A stretch of 64,000 nucleotides of DNA from Burkholderiales bacterium. GTDB lineage: Bacteria > Pseudomonadota > Gammaproteobacteria > Burkholderiales > SG8-41. Positions 43,586-52,551 of this stretch are shown in pieces (within the stretch, counting starts at the first letter, position 1; each line of letters opens with the position of its first letter). The stretch is from the NCBI GenBank assembly GCA_019634975.1, contig JAHCAI010000001.1:372001-436000 (forward strand), written 5' to 3'. The notes below the pieces were generated by a model. It saw only the letters and a list, made by a program, of their open reading frames with translations. It made no database searches and had not been told where the DNA came from. The position numbers and the translations under genes are program-made.

Positions 43586-44566
43586 ATGTCAGCGATCACC
43601 CGGAATGAGGCGCAGGTGCGGCATGTCTACCGTTTCGAGGAACTCGATCGCGTGCCGGAAGGGCCCTGCAGCGCGCAGGTGTCGCCGCGCCGGCTGCTGT
43701 CGGGCGAGACGCTGGCGACCGGCAAGTCGACCTCGGTTGGTGCAGTAGTCCGGGGCGAACGCGTGCAGGTCGCGCTGGTGCACAAGCCGCGCGGCACCGG
43801 CTCCAAGATACACACCCATCCCAACGAGCAGTTCAATTATGTGCTGAAGGGCACGCTGATCGCGGACATGGACGGCCAGGTGTTCCGCGTGCCGAAGGGG
43901 CATGTCGTGCATATTCCCGCCGGCATGCCGCACAGCCATGTGTCGAGCGCCGACGAGGACGTGATTTTCTACGCCGTGAAGGATACCCGCCACGGCATCG
44001 TCGGACCGCCGGTCGACGGCGTCTACAACGGCCCGCGGCACCTGCCGGGTTTCGGGCCGGGCGACAACGAATGGAAACCGGGGCCCGACGGCCTGCCGGA
44101 GCCTCAGACCAAAAACGTGTCCGGAAAGAAGATCCAGTACGTCTACGACATCGAGCACCTCGACGCAGTGCCCGAGGGGCCGACCAGCGCCCAGGTGATC
44201 CCGCGCAACTTCATCTCGAAAAAATCCTCCTCCTTCGGCGCCGCGCTGCGCGGCGAGAAGGTGCAGGTGGGGCATATCCACAAGGGCGTGGGCAGCGGCA
44301 CCAAGCTGCACACCCATCCCAACGAGCAGTTCAGCTTCGTGCTGAGCGGCACCATGCTCTACGAAATCGACGGCCATGCCGTCGAGGCGCCGCCGAATTC
44401 GGTGACGCACCTGCCGCCGGGCGTGCGCCACAGCGCCATCGCCTCGGCTGCCGGCGACGTGCTGACATTCGTCGCCAAGGACACCAGCCACGGCATGAGC
44501 GGACCGCCTGTGGACGGCATCGAGGACGGGCCGGTCTATCTGCCCGGTTTCGGCAACAGGAAGTGA
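43586..44566 (+). CDS. Bicupin protein, tandem paralogue
   Basis: A 326-residue paralogue of the previous gene. It shares HTHPNEQFNYVLKGTLIAD (half 1) and HTHPNEQFSFVLSGT (half 2), VPEGPCSAQV, KDTRHGIVGPP and KDTSHGMSGPP. The His pair is kept in both halves, and the distal His occurs in PAGMPHSH and PPGVRHSA. GGAGGAGGA precedes ATG. The 108-nt gap from the previous gene is the longest within this operon and may hold an internal signal. The substrate and chemistry are unknown. Confidence 0.86.
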   Translation: MSAITRNEAQVRHVYRFEELDRVPEGPCSAQVSPRRLLSGETLATGKSTSVGAVVRGERVQVALVHKPRGTGSKIHTHPNEQFNYVLKGTLIADMDGQVFRVPKGHVVHIPAGMPHSHVSSADEDVIFYAVKDTRHGIVGPPVDGVYNGPRHLPGFGPGDNEWKPGPDGLPEPQTKNVSGKKIQYVYDIEHLDAVPEGPTSAQVIPRNFISKKSSSFGAALRGEKVQVGHIHKGVGSGTKLHTHPNEQFSFVLSGTMLYEIDGHAVEAPPNSVTHLPPGVRHSAIASAAGDVLTFVAKDTSHGMSGPPVDGIEDGPVYLPGFGNRK

Positions 44567-44610
44567 CCACAAATCAACTGCGGCGCAAAAGCCGCACGGA
44601 GGAGACCATC

Positions 44611-45594
44611 ATGAATCTCATTCAATCCTGCAGGTTTGTCGCAACCGCCGCCGGTGTGCTGACGCTCTCCCTGGCCGGAACCGCAGCAGCGCAGTGGGCG
44701 CCGACGGAGCGGGTGACCATGGTCACCCATTCCGCGCCCGGTACCGGCAACGAACTGATGCTGCGCGAGATCGCGGACATCTGGAACAAGAACAAGATCG
44801 TGCCGCGGCAGGTCGGCGTCGAGTCGGTGACCGGGTCGCAGGGGGAAAAGGCGCGCCGTTACGTGACCTTCCAGAACAAGGGCAACCCGCACATGCTGGC
44901 GACCTACACGCCGCAGAGCCTGAACCTGCCGATGCTGATCAACTCCGACACCGGCTGGCGCAGCTTCACGCCGATCGCGCTGATGGCGGTGGATCCGATG
45001 CTGCTGGTGGTCAACGTCGAGAGTCCCTGGCGCTCCGTGCGCGAACTGATCGACGCTGCAAAGCAGAAGCCCAAGCAGATCCTGCAGGGTGGCGGCTCCT
45101 ACGGCAGCAGCGCGTCGATGTCGGGCAAGATCCTCGAGGAGTTCGGCGGCGTGCAGTTCTCCTACACCCCCTTCCGCGGCGCGGGCGAGGCGATTCCCCA
45201 ACTGCTCGGCAAGCACGTGCACTTCATGATGGAGAACCCGGCGGAGATGGCGCAGCACGTCAAGGCCGGCAAGCTGCGCGCGCTGGCCTCGACCGAGAAG
45301 CTCGAACTGCTTCCCGATGTGCCGCGTTTCCAGGACGTCGGCGTGACCGCGCGTTTCCCGAAGCAGTTCCGCGGCGTGATGGCGCCGCAGGGCATCAGCG
45401 CCGAGGCCGCGCAATACTGGGTGCAGGCGCTCGCCAGGGTGCGCGAGACCCAGCAGTGGAAGGATTACGTCAGCCGCACCGCGCTGGTCGACAGCTGGAC
45501 CACCGGTGCCGCCCTGGTTGCCTTCTTCGAGGAAGAGGAGAAGACCTACATGCGCCTGAACAAGGAAATGGGCCTGCTCAAGACTCCGAAATAA
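44611..45594 (+). CDS. tctC: TctC-family binding protein, divergent subfamily (second copy)
   Basis: A 327-residue receptor with a signal peptide ending TAAAQWAP. It shares the altered loop of the first operon receptor: VTMVTHSAPGTGNELMLRE, NKNKIVP, GNPHMLATYTP, FSYTPFRGAGEA. GGAGGAGA precedes the start. Having two receptors for one TctBA pair suggests either two related ligands or a periplasmic handover. It differs from the canonical Bug proteins elsewhere in the window, which keep VPFPPGG. Confidence 0.9.
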   Translation: MNLIQSCRFVATAAGVLTLSLAGTAAAQWAPTERVTMVTHSAPGTGNELMLREIADIWNKNKIVPRQVGVESVTGSQGEKARRYVTFQNKGNPHMLATYTPQSLNLPMLINSDTGWRSFTPIALMAVDPMLLVVNVESPWRSVRELIDAAKQKPKQILQGGGSYGSSASMSGKILEEFGGVQFSYTPFRGAGEAIPQLLGKHVHFMMENPAEMAQHVKAGKLRALASTEKLELLPDVPRFQDVGVTARFPKQFRGVMAPQGISAEAAQYWVQALARVRETQQWKDYVSRTALVDSWTTGAALVAFFEEEEKTYMRLNKEMGLLKTPK

Positions 45595-45615
45595 GCCGGA
45601 ACAGCGGGGGCGACC

Positions 45616-46092
45616 ATGCGCATGAAAATTTCCCTTGGCGGCGACCGCATCGCCGCGCTGCTGTTCCTCGGTTTCGTCCTGATCTACGGCTGGGGCGGCA
45701 CCCAGTTGACGGCGTCCCTGCAGGGCGATGTCATTGGTCCCGCGTTTTTCCCGCGGCTGCTGACGGCATTGGGCATCCTGCTCGGCATCCTGCTGTTCGT
45801 GCAGGGCGCGCCTTCCGCCAAAAAAGACGGGGATCGGGAGGAGGGATCGGACATCACGGCGCTGGTGCCGGCGGCGATGCTGCTGGCCTATGCCCTTGTT
45901 TTCGAGACTCTGGGTTTCCTGCTCGCTACGCCGCTGTTCCTGGTGATTGCCTTCCGCTACCTCGGGCATCCGAGCTGGGCCGGCATCCTCGGCTACAGCG
46001 CTGTCGTCACGGCCGTGGTGTTCGGGCTGTTCCATTACCTGCTCGATATCCGGCTACCGCTCGGGCCCCTGGCCCGCTTTTTCCAGGGCTGA
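45616..46092 (+). CDS. tctB: TctB-family small transporter subunit
   Basis: A 158-residue four-helix membrane protein with hydrophobic segments near 13-28, 46-62, 80-100 and 120-145 and the GPAFFPRLL motif common to TctB. It is the small integral subunit of a tripartite tricarboxylate transporter. It lies between the second TctC and TctA genes with short gaps (21 and 3 nt). Only this operon in the window has membrane TTT subunits. Confidence 0.92.
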   Translation: MRMKISLGGDRIAALLFLGFVLIYGWGGTQLTASLQGDVIGPAFFPRLLTALGILLGILLFVQGAPSAKKDGDREEGSDITALVPAAMLLAYALVFETLGFLLATPLFLVIAFRYLGHPSWAGILGYSAVVTAVVFGLFHYLLDIRLPLGPLARFFQG

Positions 46093-46095
46093 CCC

Positions 46096-47607
46096 ATGGG
46101 CGACGTGCTGCCGCTGCTGATGGGCGGGTTCGAGACCGCGCTGCAGCCCCAGAACCTCCTGTTCGCCTTCATCGGCGCCATCCTCGGCACGGTGATCGGC
46201 GTGCTCCCGGGAATCGGTCCCGCCGGCGCGCTGGCGATGCTGCTGCCCATCGTGCTCAACATGAACCCGGTGGGCGCGATCATCATGCTCGCTGCGCTGT
46301 ATTGCGGTGCGATGTACGGCGGCTCCACCACCTCGATCCTGCTCAACGTGCCGGGCGAGTCGTCCTCGGTGGTCACCTGCCTTGACGGCCACCAGATGGC
46401 ACTGCAGGGCCGGGCGGGGCCTGCGCTGTGCATTTCGGCAATAGGCTCCTTCATCGCGGGAACCCTCGGCGTGGTCGCGCTGATGCTCTTCGCGCCCCGC
46501 ATCGCGGAATGGGCGCTCAACTTCGGTCCGCCGGAGTACTTCGTGCTGATGGTGTTCGGCCTTTCCTCCGTGGCCGCGCTGTCCGGGGGCTCCCTGGTGA
46601 AGGGGTTGATGGCGATGACCCTCGGGCTGATGATCTCGACCATGGGCACCGATGTCACCGGTGTCGCGCGCTTCACCTTCGGCATCGCGGAACTGCTCGA
46701 CGGCATCGAGTTCCTGATCGTCACCATCGGCCTTTTCGCGGTCTCCGAGGTGCTGCTCAACACCAACGAGCTGCGCGGCGGCGAGGTCAGGTCGGTGATC
46801 AAGCACCGGCTGTTCATTTCCTTCCGTGAGATCCGTGACTGCCTCGGCTCAATCGGCCGCGGCACGGTGATCGGCTTCATTGTCGGGGTGATGCCCGGCG
46901 CGGGAGCCGGCATCGCTTCCTTCCTTTCGTACTCGGTCGAGTCACAGGTGAGCAGGAATCCCGAGCGCTTCGGCAAGGGCGAGATCCGCGGCGTTGCCGC
47001 GCCGGAATCCGCCAACAACGCCGCCAGCGCCGGCGCGATGGTGCCGATGCTGACACTGGGCATTCCCGGTTCCGGTACCACGGCGATCCTGCTGCTCGCG
47101 CTGACCGCGCTCAACGTGCATCCGGGGCCGATGATGTTCAGCCAGCATCCGGAGGTGGTGTGGGGTCTGATCGCGGCGCTCTATGTCGGCAACGTGATGC
47201 TGCTGGTCCTCAACCTGCCGATGGTCGGCCTTTTCGTGCGCCTGCTCTACGTGCCGATGCGCCTGATGCTGCCGGTGATCATGGTGATCTGCGTGGTCGG
47301 TGTCTACAACGCCAACCAGCAGACGCTGGACCTGATCTTCCTCTGCGGTTTCGGCGTGCTCGGCTACTACATGCGCAAGCACCGCTATCCGGTGGCGCCG
47401 GTGATCCTCGGTCTGGTGCTGGGCACCCGCATGGAAGAGGCGCTGCGCCAGTCGATGATCATGTCGCAGGGCAATCCGCTGGCTCTGCTCGACCGGCCGA
47501 TCGTGGTCGTGTTTCTCGTGCTGACCGTGCTGTTCCTCTGCGCGCCGCAGATCCTCAAGCGCCTGCGTTTCCGCGGGCGCAAGGTGGAACTCGAGACCGA
47601 GGGTTGA
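46096..47607 (+). CDS. tctA: TctA-family large transporter subunit
   Basis: A 503-residue large channel subunit with about 12 hydrophobic segments. It has the TctA signatures GVLPGIGPAGALAMLLP (near 37), GAMYGGSTTSILLNVPGE (near 75) and the second-half repeat GVMPGAGAGIASFLSYS. It uses the proton/sodium gradient to import the acid delivered by TctC. It is the last gene of the operon; an AT-rich motif follows at 47641. No substrate can be deduced, since TctA proteins move many carboxylates. Confidence 0.94.
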   Translation: MGDVLPLLMGGFETALQPQNLLFAFIGAILGTVIGVLPGIGPAGALAMLLPIVLNMNPVGAIIMLAALYCGAMYGGSTTSILLNVPGESSSVVTCLDGHQMALQGRAGPALCISAIGSFIAGTLGVVALMLFAPRIAEWALNFGPPEYFVLMVFGLSSVAALSGGSLVKGLMAMTLGLMISTMGTDVTGVARFTFGIAELLDGIEFLIVTIGLFAVSEVLLNTNELRGGEVRSVIKHRLFISFREIRDCLGSIGRGTVIGFIVGVMPGAGAGIASFLSYSVESQVSRNPERFGKGEIRGVAAPESANNAASAGAMVPMLTLGIPGSGTTAILLLALTALNVHPGPMMFSQHPEVVWGLIAALYVGNVMLLVLNLPMVGLFVRLLYVPMRLMLPVIMVICVVGVYNANQQTLDLIFLCGFGVLGYYMRKHRYPVAPVILGLVLGTRMEEALRQSMIMSQGNPLALLDRPIVVVFLVLTVLFLCAPQILKRLRFRGRKVELETEG

Positions 47608-47640
47608 GCGTGTCGGGCCTGCACCCTTCGGCTATTATTT

Positions 47641-47673
47641 ATAAGTATTTGATTTTATTTAATATTTTATAAG
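47641..47673 (+). repeat. AT-rich boundary motif, copy 3 (convergent junction)
   Basis: Reads ATAAGTATTTGATTTTATTT, then AATATTTTATAAG. It includes an imperfect inverted pair (TTATAAGTATT / AATATTTTATAA) that could fold as a weak hairpin. It lies between convergent gene ends (tctA stop, coiled-coil gene stop). Confidence 0.6.
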
Positions 47674-47692
47674 AGCGCGCTGCGGCTGCAAC

Positions 47693-48031
47693 TCAGCCTG
47701 CAGTCACCTGCAGCAGCACCAGGACCAGCGCGATGGCCGACAGCGCAACGGCGCTGATCCCGAGAAGCATCAGCCGCCGCTGCCGTGCCTCGGCAATGAC
47801 GGCCGCCTGTTCCAGCGCCTTTACCGTCGCCTGCAGCTGCTCGGCCAGTTCGCGGATGTGAGCCGCATTCTGCGAGGCCGCGGCCTGCAGTTCGACGATC
47901 TGCTGCTGCACGGCAGCGGGGTTGTCCGCCGCGCCGCCCTTCATCCTGGTGAAGGCGGGTGCGGCGACCGACACGATGGTGCCGACGTGGGGCAGCACGG
48001 CTTTCAGGGCGGGAATCAGCCAGGCGGGCAT
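47693..48031 (-). CDS. Small coiled-coil membrane protein
   Basis: A 112-residue protein beginning MPAWLIPALKAVLPHVG after GGAGA. It has an amphipathic N-terminus, a heptad-like Gln/Ala/Glu region (about 45-85, VQQQIVELQAAASQNAAHIRELAEQL-like) and a C-terminal hydrophobic helix (MLLGISAVALSAIALVLVLL). No named family is recognised. The arrangement suggests a tail-anchored protein with a coiled-coil. It is convergent with tctA and divergent from the Na/Pi gene. Confidence 0.65.
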   Translation of the reverse strand: MPAWLIPALKAVLPHVGTIVSVAAPAFTRMKGGAADNPAAVQQQIVELQAAASQNAAHIRELAEQLQATVKALEQAAVIAEARQRRLMLLGISAVALSAIALVLVLLQVTAG

Positions 48032-48214
48032 GAGCGGTCTCCGGGAACGTGACCCGCAATCGGGTCGGTGAATCGGCAGCCTCGATGCGCCCGGCGCGCA
48101 GGGCACGCCGAGCGATCAGGCCGAGCATAGCAAACAGCGGGCGCTGCCGAGGCCGCTGCGCGCACCGCTTGGTAACATCCGCTTCATGCATACCGGATCT
48201 CAGGCATACATCCC

Positions 48215-49828
48215 GTGAGCGGCTTCGCGCTCGCAGGCGGCATTGCCGGCGGCGTGGGCCTGTTCCTGCTCGGCATGTGGCTGATGACCGACGGACTGAA
48301 ACTTGCCGCCGGGCCGGCGCTCGAGCGCGTGCTGGCGAATTCCACGAGGACCCGGCTGCGCGGCCTTGCCTCCGGGATCATGGTCACTGCCCTGGTGCAG
48401 TCTTCCACCGCAGTGACGGTGGCCACCATCGGCTTCGTCAACGCCGGGTTGATGAATCTGTCGCAGGCGCTGTGGGTGCTGTTCGGTGCCAATGTCGGCA
48501 CCACGATGACCGGCTGGCTGGTGGCATTGGTGGGACTGCAGTTCAAGATCGAGGCGCTGGCGCTGCCGCTGATCGGGCTGGGCATGGTCCTGCGCCTGAC
48601 CGGCGAGCGCAGCCGGCGCGGCGCACTGGGCATGGCGTTGGCCGGCTTCGGCGTGCTGTTCCTGGGGATTGACCTGCTGAGGGAGAGTTTTACCGGCCTC
48701 GCCGATGGCTTTGCCCTGCCCGAGGGCGGTGGTGTGCTGGCTACCGCCGGGCAGGTGCTGATCGGCATCCTGCTGACCGTGCTGATGCAAAGTTCCAGCG
48801 CATCGCTGACGATTGCGTTGACGGCGGCCCAGGGCGGCCTGCTCACCCCGCAGGGTGCGGCCGCGGTGGTGATCGGCGCCAACATCGGCACCACGCTGAC
48901 CGCAATCATCGCGGCGATCGGCGCGACCTCCGCCGCCCGGCGCGCGGCTGCCGCGCACGTCATATTCAACCTGCTGACCGGTGTGGTCGCGCTGCTGCTG
49001 CTGCCCTGGTTGATCGCGCTGATTGTCCTGATCAGTGATGGTCTCGGTCTTGAGTCCGCGCCGGCGGCCCAGGTCGCCCTGTTTCACACGGCTTTCAATC
49101 TGCTGGGGGTCATCCTGATCTGGCCCTTCGCATCGCGGCTGACGTGCTTCCTCGAGGCGCGCTTCCGGCAGGCGGAGGAGGATGATGCGCGGCCGCGCCA
49201 TATCGACCGCACGGTGCTGGCGGTGCCGACGCTGGCCATTGATGCCCTCGAACGCGAGGTGCGGCGCATGGGCGGGCTCGCGCTCCAATGTATCGGGACG
49301 GCGCTGTCCTCCGCCGGCGGGCGGCTGGAGCAGCGGCGGAATTCGGTGGATGCCCTCGGCCATGCGATCGCCGGTTTCATCGTCGAAGTCAACCGTACGG
49401 GCATGTCGGGAGACAATGCACAGCGCTTGCCGGAGTTGCTGCGCGCAGCCCGTTACTACGAGGCGGCCGCAGGCCAGGCTGCGGAAGCGGCGGCAGCGGC
49501 CGGAGAAGCATCAGCCGCGTCGAAGGCAGGCTTGCCGGAAGCCGTCTTCTCGGCGTTCCGGGAAACATCGGCCGCACTGCTCTCCGCAGTGCATCCGCTC
49601 GATGGCAATGAAACGGCTGCGGAGCGCGAAGCCGCGTTGCGGACCTTCGAGGCCGCCTACCAGGACTTGAAGGCGGAACTGCTGCGACTGGGCGCGACAG
49701 GCGCATTGCGCGTGGGCGACATGGATGCCTTGCTGCGCAGCGCCAGTGCGCTGCGGCGGGCGCTGGAACAGGCCTGGAAGGCGGCGCAGCTGCTGGATGC
49801 TCCCCGGGGAAATCACGCGGCCTCCTGA
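48215..49828 (+). CDS. Na+/phosphate cotransporter family protein (NptA/YjbB-like)
   Basis: A 537-residue membrane protein with two inverted repeats carrying QSSTAVT (near 69) and QSSSASLT (near 191), the Na/Pi cotransporter signatures, with GANVGTT and GANIGTT. The C-terminal 150 residues are a PhoU-like helical domain. Start GTG (VSGFALAGG...). It probably exchanges phosphate with sodium across the inner membrane. It stands alone; no pho box or regulator gene was seen. Confidence 0.92.
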   Translation: MSGFALAGGIAGGVGLFLLGMWLMTDGLKLAAGPALERVLANSTRTRLRGLASGIMVTALVQSSTAVTVATIGFVNAGLMNLSQALWVLFGANVGTTMTGWLVALVGLQFKIEALALPLIGLGMVLRLTGERSRRGALGMALAGFGVLFLGIDLLRESFTGLADGFALPEGGGVLATAGQVLIGILLTVLMQSSSASLTIALTAAQGGLLTPQGAAAVVIGANIGTTLTAIIAAIGATSAARRAAAAHVIFNLLTGVVALLLLPWLIALIVLISDGLGLESAPAAQVALFHTAFNLLGVILIWPFASRLTCFLEARFRQAEEDDARPRHIDRTVLAVPTLAIDALEREVRRMGGLALQCIGTALSSAGGRLEQRRNSVDALGHAIAGFIVEVNRTGMSGDNAQRLPELLRAARYYEAAAGQAAEAAAAAGEASAASKAGLPEAVFSAFRETSAALLSAVHPLDGNETAAEREAALRTFEAAYQDLKAELLRLGATGALRVGDMDALLRSASALRRALEQAWKAAQLLDAPRGNHAAS

Positions 49829-49853
49829 TCCCCTGACGCCTGTCCCCTCACTC

Positions 49854-51056
49854 CTAACCTTTTACACAGATCACCTGCTTCAGCGTGTGCACGACCTCCA
49901 CCAGGTCGGACTGCGCCGCCATCACCGCGTCGATCGGCTTGTAGGCCATCGGCGTTTCGTCGATCACCCCGGCATCCTTGCGGCACTCGACATCCGCCGT
50001 CGCGCGCGCGTGGTCGGCCAGCGTGTAGCGGCGCTTGGCCTCGTTGCGCGACATCCGGCGGCCGGCCCCGTGCGAGCAGGAGCAGAAGCTCTCGCGGTTG
50101 CCCTTGCCGCGCACGATGTAGGAGCGCTCGCCCATGCTGCCGGGGATGATGCCGAGGTCGCCCTTGCGCGCGCGCACCGCGCCCTTGCGCGTGACCAGCA
50201 CCTCGTCGCCGAAATGGCGCTCGCGCGCGACGTAGTTGTGGTGGCAGTTGACGGCTTCATCGCCGGTGGTGACCGGACGCTGCAGCGCCTTTGCCATCGC
50301 GGCTATGGTCGCGTCCAGCATGCGCCGGCGGTTCCCGGCGGCGTAGGCTTGCGCCCATTCGACCGCGTGGAAGTAGTCCTCGAACAGCGCCGAGCCCTCG
50401 GACAGGTACGCCAGGTCCGCGTCGGGCAGATGGGCATGGATGCGGCGCATGTCCTCCTTCGCGCGCTCGATGAAATAGGTGCCGATCGCGTTGCCGATGC
50501 CGCGCGACCCGGAATGCAGCATCACCCACACGCGCTGCGCCTCGTCGACGCAGACCTCGATGAAATGGTTGCCGGTGCCCAGCGTGCCGAGGTGGCGTCC
50601 GGCGCGTTCGGCGGCGCGCGCGAGCTTCGGATGCCTGCGGACGATGGCGAGCAGCCCCTTGCGCAGCGCTCCGAGGTCGCGCTCCTCGCCCCAGGCGCCG
50701 CGGTCGTTTCTGCCGCCGCGGTCGGTGCGGCCGTGGGGCACCGCATGCTCGATTGCATCGCGCAGGCGATGCAGGTTGTCGGGCAGCTCGCGCGCCACCA
50801 GGTTCGTGCGCGCGGCGATCATGCCGCAGCCGATGTCCACACCCACCGCCGCCGGGATGATCGCGCCTTTGGTGGCGATCACGCTGCCCACCGTCGCGCC
50901 CAGGCCCCAGTGCACGTCGGGCATCACCGCGACGTGGTGGAAGATGAAGGGCAGCCGCGCCACGTTGGCGACCTGCTGCAGCGCGACGTCCTCGACTGGG
51001 ACGCCGTCGGTCCAGGCCTTGACCGGGGCGGCGGAGGGGAAGCGCAGGGTTTGCAT
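49854..51056 (-). CDS. rtcB: RtcB RNA ligase
   Basis: A 400-residue RNA 3'-phosphate/5'-OH ligase. It holds the Mn/GTP-binding motifs: GVDIGCGMIAART (near 91), GTGNHFIEV (near 160), HSGSRGIGN (near 182), CHHNYVARE (near 270) and CSHGAGRRMSR with the guanylylated His (near 332). Length is shorter than E. coli RtcB but complete. It usually repairs tRNA or rRNA breaks. No RtcA, archease or RtcR gene is adjacent, so it is a solitary member. Confidence 0.95.
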   Translation of the reverse strand: MQTLRFPSAAPVKAWTDGVPVEDVALQQVANVARLPFIFHHVAVMPDVHWGLGATVGSVIATKGAIIPAAVGVDIGCGMIAARTNLVARELPDNLHRLRDAIEHAVPHGRTDRGGRNDRGAWGEERDLGALRKGLLAIVRRHPKLARAAERAGRHLGTLGTGNHFIEVCVDEAQRVWVMLHSGSRGIGNAIGTYFIERAKEDMRRIHAHLPDADLAYLSEGSALFEDYFHAVEWAQAYAAGNRRRMLDATIAAMAKALQRPVTTGDEAVNCHHNYVARERHFGDEVLVTRKGAVRARKGDLGIIPGSMGERSYIVRGKGNRESFCSCSHGAGRRMSRNEAKRRYTLADHARATADVECRKDAGVIDETPMAYKPIDAVMAAQSDLVEVVHTLKQVICVKG

Positions 51057-51202
51057 CGGGCGGAGGATAAATCAATTTCCCGCGGGGCAGCGCGACTCAT
51101 TCTTCCGCGCGCGCTTGATGCTTTCCTGACGCCGCAGGCCCTTTGACCATCGCAAGGGCTTGCCGCAGAATCCGCGCACACTGTTTGCAAAGCGGAGCCA
51201 CC

Positions 51203-52534
51203 GTGTCGCGCATCATCCATCGCAGCCTGAACCATGACTATCCGCGCGCCGTTGCCGGCGACGGCCCGTACCTGATCGACAGCAGCGGCAGGCGTTATAT
51301 CGACGCCTCCAGCGGCGCAGCGGTGTCCTGCCTCGGCCACAGTGACCGCGAGGTGATCGCGGCGATCAAGGACCAGCTCGACCGCCTGCCGTACGCGCAT
51401 ACCTCGTTTTTCAGCACCGAGCCGGCCGAACTGCTGGCCGAGGACCTGGTCGCGCATGCGCCGCGGGGACTCGAACATGTCTATTTCTGCTCCGGCGGCT
51501 CCGAGGCCGTGGAGGCGGCGATCAAGTTCGCGCGCCAGTATGCAGTGGACTCGGGGCAGGCTGGCCGCGACATCCTGATCGCGCGCCGCCAGAGTTACCA
51601 CGGCAGCACGCTCGGCGCGCTGTCCGCCGGCGGCCGCGCATCGAATCGCCGCGGTTTCGAGCCGCTGCTGGCGCCGGTGCGCCATGTCGCCCCCTGTTAT
51701 GACTACCGCGAGCGCAGGGCGGATGAAACCGAGGAGGGCTATGCGCGGCGGCTCGCTGCCGAGTTCGAGGCCGCGATCGAGGCTGCCGGTCCGCAGCGCG
51801 TGTTCGCCTTCATCGCCGAAACGGTGTCAGGCGCCACGCTGGGCGCAACCACGCCGCCGCCCGGCTATTTCAAGCTGATCCGCGACATCTGCGACCGCCA
51901 CGGCATCCTGCTGATCCTCGACGAAGTGATGTGCGGCATGGGCCGCACCGGCACGCTGTGGGCCTGCGAGCAGGAAGGCGTGGTGCCCGACATCGCCTGC
52001 ATTGCCAAGAGCCTCGGCGCCGGTTACCAGCCGATCGGCGCGACGCTGTGCAATGCGCGCGTGATCGAGGCCGTGCGCAGGGGCAGCGGCGCCTTTGCCC
52101 ATTCGCACACCTATATCGGCCATCCCGCGGCCTGTGCCGGCGCGCTGGCCGTGCAGCGCGTGGTCCGTGAACGCGGACTCGTCGCGCAGGTACGTGCAAG
52201 GGGGGATTATTTCGAGCGCGCCTTGCGTGAACGCTTCGCGGATCATCCGCACATCGGCGACATCCGCGGCCGCGGCCTGTTCCGCGGTGTCGAACTGGTT
52301 GCGGACCGCGCGGGCAAGGCGACATTCGATCCCGCGCTGAAGCTCCATGCCCGGCTCAAGGCCGCGGCCATGGCGGAGGGCATGCTCTGTTATCCGATGG
52401 GCGGCGCCGCCGACGGCACCCGCGGCGACCACGTGTTGCTGGCGCCCCCGTTCATTGTCAGCGAGGCACAGCTCGACGAGATCGTCGACAAGCTGGCGCG
52501 GGCGCTGGATGCGGTGCTGCGCGCCGCCGGCTGA
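51203..52534 (+). CDS. Class III (omega) aminotransferase
   Basis: A 443-residue PLP enzyme with an N-terminal YLIDSSGRRYIDASSG, FCSGGSEAVEAAIK (near 95), SYHGSTLGALS (near 130), LILDEVMCGMGRTG (near 235) and the Schiff-base Lys in CIAKSLGAGYQPIG (near 269). Start GTG (VSRIIHRSLNHDYP). Members act on beta-alanine, gamma-aminobutyrate or diamine substrates with pyruvate or 2-oxoglutarate. No genes for a related pathway sit beside it, so the substrate is unresolved. It is divergent from rtcB. Confidence 0.92.
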   Translation: MSRIIHRSLNHDYPRAVAGDGPYLIDSSGRRYIDASSGAAVSCLGHSDREVIAAIKDQLDRLPYAHTSFFSTEPAELLAEDLVAHAPRGLEHVYFCSGGSEAVEAAIKFARQYAVDSGQAGRDILIARRQSYHGSTLGALSAGGRASNRRGFEPLLAPVRHVAPCYDYRERRADETEEGYARRLAAEFEAAIEAAGPQRVFAFIAETVSGATLGATTPPPGYFKLIRDICDRHGILLILDEVMCGMGRTGTLWACEQEGVVPDIACIAKSLGAGYQPIGATLCNARVIEAVRRGSGAFAHSHTYIGHPAACAGALAVQRVVRERGLVAQVRARGDYFERALRERFADHPHIGDIRGRGLFRGVELVADRAGKATFDPALKLHARLKAAAMAEGMLCYPMGGAADGTRGDHVLLAPPFIVSEAQLDEIVDKLARALDAVLRAAG

Positions 52535-52551
52535 GCCGCGCGCTTAATTTC

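Noticed and set aside
48032..48214. RNA gene between the coiled-coil and Na/Pi genes
   Set aside because: No tRNA-like cloverleaf or conserved hairpin could be drawn; ordinary divergent spacer.
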